Shown here one piece after another: positions 58,342-64,000 of a stretch of DNA of 64,000 nucleotides. A program made the position numbers and the translations under genes. Under the pieces are notes generated by a model. That model saw only the letters and a program-made list of their open reading frames with translations. It had not been told where the DNA came from and did no database searches. The first letter of the stretch is position 1, and every line of letters begins with the position of its first letter. Source of the DNA: CAZGUH01 sp964529005 (GTDB lineage: Bacteria > Actinomycetota > Acidimicrobiia > Acidimicrobiales > Ilumatobacteraceae); the NCBI GenBank assembly GCA_964529005.1, contig CAZGUH010000004.1:62001-126000 (forward strand). The letters run 5' to 3'.

Positions 58342-59703
58342 TCACGCGTCGAGGCCATGCCGAGCGCCGAGCCACTCGACGAACCCGCTCGCCGTGGTGG
58401 TCGGCACCGTGATCACCGCGTCGAACGCGTTCACGACGTCGAGGTCCACGAACTGATCGGACATCGACATCTTGCCGACGCGAACGTCGCGTCGACCGCG
58501 CAGGGGACGGAGGTCGACGGCGCTCAAGCCGACGTCGGCCGCGGCCAGCGCGGCTTCGATGCTGCCCTCCACCGGCGCGGGCACCGGCGACGGTTCCAGT
58601 CGCAACCCCTTGTACCAGTCCGGCGCGTGGTCCATCAGCACGGTGTCGCCACCGCCCGAGGTCACCGCGATCGACACGAAGTCGTCGCCGAACTCCTGCG
58701 CCAGGAAGTATCCGAGGACGAAGTGGTCGATCTCGCCGTCGTCGTGCGCCACGAGCTGATCGTCACCGTCGCCGGACCAGCTCGTCCACCGCCCCATCCA
58801 CGGCAGGCGCTGGAGGTGGGCGTTCGCCGCGGCCATGACGACCTTGGTCTCGGGCGCGGAGCGCTCCAGCAGCCACGAGATCGACTCCGCCATGAACGAG
58901 TCACGCGCGCTGCCCACGCCGAACACCCAGTCGTCGTCGTTCCAGATCGAGCTGAGCTCACGATGGTGGAGGTCGAGACACCACGCGCTGCGCAGCGAGC
59001 GCAGCGCGACGTCGTACGCCGCCGTCCCCGTTCGGGCGCGGTAGTGCGGGCCCAGGTACTCGAACCGGCGGAGGAGGTGGCTCAACGCCGCAGCGAGCTC
59101 GTCGCGAGCTGCCTGCGGCATCGCGCCGAAGCGCGGGATGCTCTCGAACAACGAGCCACCTGCGTAGGCCGTGGCCAGCGCGCGAACCCGCTCCACCATC
59201 GCCAGCGTGGCCGGATCGATCGCCCGCACGAAGTCTGCGACGAGGTCGAGGGCCGGCTCGAGCGACGCCAACGACGCCGGACAATCGATACCGAAGTACC
59301 GCACCGGCGACGCGCCGGACATGTTGCGCTCGCGCATCCAGCGGAGGTGCTCGCGCAGCTCCTCGCATCGGCCCATGTCGGTGTGGAATCCCGCCGCGAC
59401 GATCTCGTCGCCGTCACCGTCGCCGCCGTCGACCCAGCGAGCGACCGCGATCCCCTCGCTGAACGGCGCCTCGGGAGCGAAGTGGGTGAAGCCGCACCGT
59501 TCCACGAGGAAGCGGCACAGGCGATGGCGCAGCGTGAAGAACTCGCGCACGTGGTGCGTGTTCTCGCCGATCGCGACCACGCGGGCATCTCCGATCAGGT
59601 CACGCAGTGGCTCGAGGTCGTCCAGCGGCGCCTCGGGATCGAGGGTCGCCATCTCGACCGCGTGGCTGCGCACGTACTCTTCGAGCGAACTCGACGTCGT
59701 CAT
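58342..59703 (-). CDS. Erythromycin-esterase-like protein
   Basis: The 453-residue protein is of the erythromycin esterase (EreA/EreB, PF05139) fold: VVAIGENTHHVREFF with the paired His, FAPEAPFSEG, GIDCPAS and AANAHLQR. Family members hydrolyse macrolactone rings or act on other esters; most genomic copies are not resistance genes. The ATG has AAGGGGAG upstream and lies 39 bp after the SDR stop. It may open a lactone in the catabolic route. Confidence 0.88.
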   Translation of the reverse strand: MTTSSSLEEYVRSHAVEMATLDPEAPLDDLEPLRDLIGDARVVAIGENTHHVREFFTLRHRLCRFLVERCGFTHFAPEAPFSEGIAVARWVDGGDGDGDEIVAAGFHTDMGRCEELREHLRWMRERNMSGASPVRYFGIDCPASLASLEPALDLVADFVRAIDPATLAMVERVRALATAYAGGSLFESIPRFGAMPQAARDELAAALSHLLRRFEYLGPHYRARTGTAAYDVALRSLRSAWCLDLHHRELSSIWNDDDWVFGVGSARDSFMAESISWLLERSAPETKVVMAAANAHLQRLPWMGRWTSWSGDGDDQLVAHDDGEIDHFVLGYFLAQEFGDDFVSIAVTSGGGDTVLMDHAPDWYKGLRLEPSPVPAPVEGSIEAALAAADVGLSAVDLRPLRGRRDVRVGKMSMSDQFVDLDVVNAFDAVITVPTTTASGFVEWLGARHGLDA

Positions 59704-59742
59704 CCGTCTCCCCTTCCTGGCTTCGTCCTCGTTGGTCGCGCG

Positions 59743-60543
59743 TCAAGTCGGCTGCGGCGCTCGAACGGCAGCGCTCGCCTGCACGAGCGGCTGGAGCAGC
59801 GACGCTGTGAATCCTCCGTCGACCGCGATCACGGCGCCGGTCACGAAGCTGGCGTCCTCGCTGGCGAGGAACGCCACCACCTGGCCGACTTCCTCGGCGC
59901 GGCCGACCCGGCCGATCGGATGGACCTTGCCGTACTCGTCGAGCGCGTCCTCGATGGCGTGGACCTTCCGTCCGAGGATCGGCGTGTCGACCACCGCCGG
60001 GGCGACCGCGTTCACGCGGATGTTGGAGGCGGCGAGGTCGATGGCCGCGCACTTCACCAGCCCGACGGCGCCGAACTTGCTGGCGCAGTACGCAGCGGAG
60101 AGCGGCCCTCCACCCAGCCCTGCGGCCGACGCCGTCACCACGATCGCCCCGCCACCGGCATCGGCGATCGCCCGGCCGAACACTTGCAACCCGGACAGCA
60201 CACCGCCGAGGTTGATCGCCATCATGCTGTCCCACTCGTGGCGAGCGATGTCGAAGAGATGCCGACCGTACGACACGCCGGCGTTCAGGTGGGCGACGTG
60301 CAGCTGCCCGAATCGATCGAGGACCTCCTCCAGCGCTGCGTCGTGGGCGTCGGGCTGCGTGACGTCGAGCTGCACCGCGATCGCGCCTGGCCCGATCAGG
60401 TCGGCTATGCGCTGCGCTCGCTCGTGGTCGATGTCGGCGCAGGCGACGCGTGCGCCTTCCTGTGCCAGCACGCGCGCGCTCGCCGCGCCGATGCCCGACC
60501 CGGCGCCCGTGACGATCGCAGACCTTCCCTCGAGCCTTCCCAA
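59743..60543 (-). CDS. SDR family oxidoreductase
   Basis: This 266-residue short-chain dehydrogenase has TGAGSGIG, LNAG, a catalytic Ser in TASAAGL, AAYCASK and a C-terminal AVDGG. TTG 60543 with GGGGGG 7 nt upstream gives the expected family N-terminus; an in-frame ATG at 60591 would lie upstream of the transcription start expected from the promoter at 60580-60607. It is first in a two-gene unit with the erythromycin-esterase-like gene. Confidence 0.86.
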   Translation of the reverse strand: MGRLEGRSAIVTGAGSGIGAASARVLAQEGARVACADIDHERAQRIADLIGPGAIAVQLDVTQPDAHDAALEEVLDRFGQLHVAHLNAGVSYGRHLFDIARHEWDSMMAINLGGVLSGLQVFGRAIADAGGGAIVVTASAAGLGGGPLSAAYCASKFGAVGLVKCAAIDLAASNIRVNAVAPAVVDTPILGRKVHAIEDALDEYGKVHPIGRVGRAEEVGQVVAFLASEDASFVTGAVIAVDGGFTASLLQPLVQASAAVRAPQPT

Positions 60544-60579
60544 TGCTTGCCCCCCAGGCGAACGCGCTCTTCGCCCGCG

Positions 60580-60607
60580 ATCATAGATCATCGAGTATCG
60601 ATAACAA
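60580..60607 (-). promoter_or_regulatory. Promoter of the SDR/erythromycin-esterase unit with TATCGAT-type operator (site I)
   Basis: On the minus strand TTGTTA (60607-60602), 16 bp, then TATGAT (60585-60580) form a clear promoter. The motif TATCGATACTCGATGA (minus, 60603-60588) fills the spacer. It separates the livF stop (60620) from the SDR unit. Confidence 0.72.
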
Positions 60608-60619
60608 GCGGCTCGTTGC

Positions 60620-61348
60620 TCATGGATGCCGGCGCTCGCCGAGATACGTCGTCATCAGCTGGTCGAGGTTGTCGCGCAGGTATGCCGCCGAGCCGGACGT
60701 GACGAGGTCTCCGTGGCGCAAGACGTAGCCGCGGTCGGCGATCGACATCGCCTTGGCGATGTGCTGCTCCACCAGCAATACGCCGACGCCGTCGACGCTC
60801 GCGGCCTGGCGCACAGCGGGAAGGAGGGCGTCGACGATGATCGGCGACAGGCCGAGGCTCATCTCGTCGATCATCAGCAGCCGCGGCCGGGCCAGGAACG
60901 CCCGAGCCAGGACGAGCATCTGCTGTTCCCCACCCGACAGCAGGGCAGCCTGGCGCGTCATCAGCGGCCGCAACGCCGGGAACGTGGCGAGGACGCGGTC
61001 GATCGCCACGGCCGCAGCCTTGGCCCGTCCCGGCACGGCGATCGTCAGGTTCTCGCGCACCGTCAACGTGCCCAGGACACCGCGTGACTCGGGCACGTGT
61101 GCGACGCCCATGCGGGCGATCGACGACGGCGCGGCGCGGACGACGCTCGTGCCCGCGATCCTGATCTCTCCTGCGATCGGGCGCTGAAGTCCGGAGATCG
61201 TGATCAACGTCGTCGTCTTGCCGGCGCCGTTTGCGCCGAGGAGTGCGACGACCTCGCCGGCGTGGACCTCCAACGACAGGTCGCGCACGACCGGCACTCC
61301 CGCGTACCCCGCTGTGAGGCGGTCGACGGACAGCAGGGCGGAGCTCAT
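60620..61348 (-). CDS. livF: LivF-type ABC transporter ATP-binding protein
   Basis: This 242-residue ATPase has Walker A GANGAGKT, HVPESRGVLGTLTV, signature LSGGEQQ, Walker B LLMIDEMSLGL and VEQH. It starts at ATG 61348 with an ATGA overlap with livG. It is the third gene of a LivHM-LivG-LivF set that extends past the right edge. Confidence 0.95.
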   Translation of the reverse strand: MSSALLSVDRLTAGYAGVPVVRDLSLEVHAGEVVALLGANGAGKTTTLITISGLQRPIAGEIRIAGTSVVRAAPSSIARMGVAHVPESRGVLGTLTVRENLTIAVPGRAKAAAVAIDRVLATFPALRPLMTRQAALLSGGEQQMLVLARAFLARPRLLMIDEMSLGLSPIIVDALLPAVRQAASVDGVGVLLVEQHIAKAMSIADRGYVLRHGDLVTSGSAAYLRDNLDQLMTTYLGERRHP

Positions 61349-62139
61349 CCTGTCTCCGCCGGCCCGGGCCGCCGCGCGTCCGTGCCGAGGTATGCGGCGA
61401 CGACCTCGGGACTGTCCTGGATCTCGGCGGGTGTGCCACGTGCCAGCAGGCGCCCCTGGTCGAGGACGAAGACGGTGTCGCAGACGCCCATGATCATCGC
61501 CATGTCGTGCTCGACCATCAGCACGCTCAGATCGGCCGAGCGTAGGCTCTCGATCTGACGCGCGAGCGCGGCGGTCTCGGTCGTGTCGAGGCCGGCTGCG
61601 GGCTCATCGAGCAGCAAGAGGCTCGGCCGCAGCGCGAGCGCCCGGGCGATCGCGACCAGCTTGCGTTCACCATGGGAGAGCTCGCTGACGACGACGTCGC
61701 GGCGCTCCGCCAGCCCGACGCGGGCGACGGCTTCCATCGCCTGGCGCACGCCGTCCTTGCTCGCTCGAACACCCACCAAGCTGGCAAGCAGACCCAGGAG
61801 GCCGGGCCGCTCCGCTGCGACGAGCGCGTTGTCGACGACGCTGAGGTCCTCGAACAACTCGAGCGTCTGGAACGTCCGCGCCATCCCGCGGCGCGCGCGC
61901 TCGGCGGCCGGCAAGGCGCCGATCGGCTCGCCGCGGAAGACGACGTCGCCGCCCGTGGTCGCCACGAATCCGGTCAAGGCGTCGACGAGCGTCGTCTTGC
62001 CGGCGCCGTTGGCGCCGATCAGGCCGACGATCTGCCCGCTGCCGACCTCGATGCTGACACGGTCCACGGCCTGCACGGCGCCGAACCGGACCGACACGTC
62101 GCGTGCGGTCAGCACGGCGTCACCGACGGGGCGCGTCAC
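61345..62139 (-). CDS. livG: LivG-type ABC transporter ATP-binding protein
   Basis: This 264-residue ATPase has Walker A GANGAGKT, signature LSHGE, Walker B LLLLDEPAAGL and VEHDMAM. It starts at GTG 62139 with a GTGA overlap with the LivHM stop. Confidence 0.95.
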   Translation of the reverse strand: MTRPVGDAVLTARDVSVRFGAVQAVDRVSIEVGSGQIVGLIGANGAGKTTLVDALTGFVATTGGDVVFRGEPIGALPAAERARRGMARTFQTLELFEDLSVVDNALVAAERPGLLGLLASLVGVRASKDGVRQAMEAVARVGLAERRDVVVSELSHGERKLVAIARALALRPSLLLLDEPAAGLDTTETAALARQIESLRSADLSVLMVEHDMAMIMGVCDTVFVLDQGRLLARGTPAEIQDSPEVVAAYLGTDARRPGPAETG

Positions 62140-64000
62140 GGCGGCGACCCTGACTTGGATCCGGCGACCGTCACCGGCTCGCCTGCCTCGACCACCATCG
62201 TCGCGTCCGGCCTCGCCGCACCGGGCACGTCGTGGCGCGAGCGTCGGCGCACCCCGGCGGCGATGGCGCGCCCGAGATCGCTCATCGCGCCGGCGATCCC
62301 CGTGGGGTGCACAACGGTCGCCAGCACGAGCCCGATGCCGCCGAAGAGGTAGACCAAGTCCTCGATGTCGGCGAGCGAATGGACGAGATGGGTGACGATG
62401 CCCTCGCTCGCGATCGCGCCCGCGATCGCCGCGCCGCCGACCGACGCGACGCCACCGAGAAACGCGAACGCGAGGAAGGCGAGCGAGTTGAACGCGCCGA
62501 ACGTCGAGGCGCTGATGCTTCCGAACCGGTAGGCGGACAGGACGCCGGCGACCCCGGCGACGAACGCAGCGAGGCCGAACGCGACGAGCTTGGTCGCCGC
62601 GACGTCGACGCCGGACGCCGCCGCCGCGCGTTCGTTCTCGCGCACGGCGAGGAATCGTCGGCCCCAGGCGGAGCGCCGAACGTTCGCCACCATCATGAAC
62701 AGCGGGACGACGACGAGGGTCACGAACACGACGAAGAACGGCCCAGGAAGCTTGTTGTCGCGGAACCGCGACGACGGACCGACGTCGATCCCGAAGATCT
62801 CCGGCAACTCCAACCGCTTTCCCCCGGAGGACGCGCTGGTGAAGAACTCACTCCTGAAGACCGCCGACTCCACCGCGACCGCCGCGGCGAACGTCACGAT
62901 GGCGAGGCTGACGCCACGGATCCGAAGCGCGGGAAATCCGATCACGACGCCGAACGCGGTCGACGCCGCGACCGCCGCGATCGGCGCCAGGGGGAACGGC
63001 ACGTCGTAGGCGTTCGCCAGCTTCGTCAACGTGAACGCCGCAACCCCGGCGAGGGAGACCTGCACCAGCGAGATCTGGCCGACGTAGCCGGAGATGACGA
63101 CGAGCGACAGGCAGATCGCGGCTGCGATCAGGCTGTTGATCAGGGCTTGCCGCCAACCGGGCGAGAGCCAGAACAACGAGGCGGGGATCAACACGGCCAG
63201 CGCGATCGCGCCGTTGCGGAACGGATGCAGCGGCGACGGCGACCGCGGCATCCGGAGCCGGCCGGCCATCCCGCGCACGGGGATCACCCTGCCGCGCAGC
63301 AACAGCGCGACGAGCACGACGATCAAGGGGATCACCTCGCGGGCGCCCCCGATCGGCGCGCCCGTGGCGCCGCGCGGCCACCACGACTTGGTCTGCAGCA
63401 GTCCGACGAGGCTCTGCGTCATCGCGATCCCGAGCCCACCGGCCGCCGCCCACCCGAACGACGTCAGCCCGCCGAGCACGGCGACCGCCAGGGCCGGCAC
63501 GATCATCGACGGCAAGATCGACGGGTCGAGGCCGGTCCTCGGCGCCGCCAGGACGCCGACCGCGCCGGCCAGGACCGTCGCCAGCACCCAGTTGGCGCCG
63601 CCGAGCGCGTTCGGCGACACGCCGAGCAACATCGACGTGCGCTCGTCCTCGGCCACCGCCCTGCTCAGCATTCCGAACTTGGTTCGCGCGTAGACCACGC
63701 TCAGCACAGCGGCGAGGACGATGGCGATGCCCGCCAGGATCAACCGGTCGACCGAGATCGTCACGCCGCCCAGCTCGACCGCCGACGTCGGCAGGACGCT
63801 CTCGACAGGCTGGACCTCGGCGCCGAACCGGCGAACCGCGGCGGCCCGGCACGCGATCAGGATCCCGACCGAGGCGACCGTCGAGGCCAGCGGTGGCGCG
63901 GAGCGCAACGGTCGGAACACCGCGAACTGGATGACCATGCCGAACACGGCGACGGTCCCCAGCGCGATGACGAACGCAAGCGCGAGCGGAGGGGAACCGA
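62136..64000 (-). CDS. LivH-LivM double fusion permease (N-terminus beyond right edge)
   Basis: At least 620 residues are visible and the frame stays open to the window end, reading hydrophobic LivH-like sequence (LALAFVIALGTVAVFG), so the ATG at 63947 is internal and not the start. The LivH part is followed by a LivM part (SGYVGQISLVQVSLAG; FPALRIRG). It couples to livG and livF. The C-terminal tail of about 45 residues is charged. Confidence 0.9.
   Translation of the reverse strand, partial: GSPPLALAFVIALGTVAVFGMVIQFAVFRPLRSAPPLASTVASVGILIACRAAAVRRFGAEVQPVESVLPTSAVELGGVTISVDRLILAGIAIVLAAVLSVVYARTKFGMLSRAVAEDERTSMLLGVSPNALGGANWVLATVLAGAVGVLAAPRTGLDPSILPSMIVPALAVAVLGGLTSFGWAAAGGLGIAMTQSLVGLLQTKSWWPRGATGAPIGGAREVIPLIVVLVALLLRGRVIPVRGMAGRLRMPRSPSPLHPFRNGAIALAVLIPASLFWLSPGWRQALINSLIAAAICLSLVVISGYVGQISLVQVSLAGVAAFTLTKLANAYDVPFPLAPIAAVAASTAFGVVIGFPALRIRGVSLAIVTFAAAVAVESAVFRSEFFTSASSGGKRLELPEIFGIDVGPSSRFRDNKLPGPFFVVFVTLVVVPLFMMVANVRRSAWGRRFLAVRENERAAAASGVDVAATKLVAFGLAAFVAGVAGVLSAYRFGSISASTFGAFNSLAFLAFAFLGGVASVGGAAIAGAIASEGIVTHLVHSLADIEDLVYLFGGIGLVLATVVHPTGIAGAMSDLGRAIAAGVRRRSRHDVPGAARPDATMVVEAGEPVTVAGSKSGSPP

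Noticed and set aside
58342..59703. Macrolide resistance gene
   Set aside because: The protein has the erythromycin-esterase fold, but the context is catabolic and there are no resistance-associated neighbours or transfer signals.

Overview
The window is a high-GC, gene-dense stretch with an actinobacterial look: frequent GTG/TTG starts, purine-rich ribosome sites, Cys-lipoprotein binding proteins, an F420-type luciferase-like oxidoreductase and many acyl-CoA enzymes. The run of fused branched-chain-type (LIV/HAAT) ABC transporters suggests an Acidimicrobiia-like lineage, but no marker gene is present to prove it. Two runs of exactly 100 N (18799-18898 and 47912-48011) are scaffold gaps, so this is a draft genome or a metagenome-assembled genome. 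I see no rRNA, tRNA, phage, IS or CRISPR. No gene-free interval exceeds about 160 bp.

Layout. (1) 1-7058, minus strand: amidohydrolase, SDR, LivK lipoprotein, LivH-LivM-LivG fusion, and an MFS protein running off the left edge; a divergent SDR lies at 7243-8049. (2) 8063-14626, minus: HMG-CoA-synthase-like/DUF35 fusion, SCP2-type thiolase, zinc alcohol dehydrogenase, second LivHMG fusion. (3) 14702-17530, plus: ferritin-like protein and GH3 glycosidase. (4) 17537-24123, minus: SDR, gap-broken LivK, third LivHMG fusion, and an MFS-LivF fusion. (5) 24209-26618, plus: double cupredoxin lipoprotein, 37-residue membrane peptide, luciferase-like oxidoreductase. (6) 26449-40828, minus: a 12-gene operon (amidohydrolase, nitronate monooxygenase-like protein, two acyl-CoA ligases, alpha/beta hydrolase, crotonase, LivHM, LivG, LivK, D-aminoacylase-like enzyme, LivF, TetR). 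(7) 40988-45553, minus: LivK, RraA-like protein, glycosidase-like protein. (8) 45636-49927, minus: zinc dehydrogenase, alpha/beta hydrolase and two CaiB-type CoA transferases, interrupted by the second gap. (9) 50059-58289, plus: cupin and E1 alpha/beta, then a split GH106-like rhamnosidase and a type-B carboxylesterase. (10) 58342-64000, minus: SDR and erythromycin-esterase-like protein, then LivF, LivG and a LivHM fusion running off the right edge.

How it fits together. At least five LIV-type uptake systems (all or part) are interleaved with deglycosylating enzymes (GH3, GH106-like, GHL-type), an esterase, acyl-CoA ligases, beta-oxidation-like enzymes, CoA transferases and several SDRs. This reads as a catabolic island for uptake and stepwise breakdown of glycosylated or esterified organic compounds. 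The substrate is not determined by the sequence; plant or sterol glycosides are only a guess.

The strongest unexplained signal is a 16-bp AT-rich motif, TATCGATWSTYGAYAA (dyad TATCGA-N3-TCGATA). It occurs ten times, at nine intergenic promoter regions, and overlaps recognisable -35/-10 elements in at least six of the promoters. It defines a putative island-wide regulon whose regulator I cannot identify. The second strong signal is the MFS-LivF fusion translationally coupled to a LivH-LivM-LivG fusion, with a related arrangement in swapped order at the left edge.
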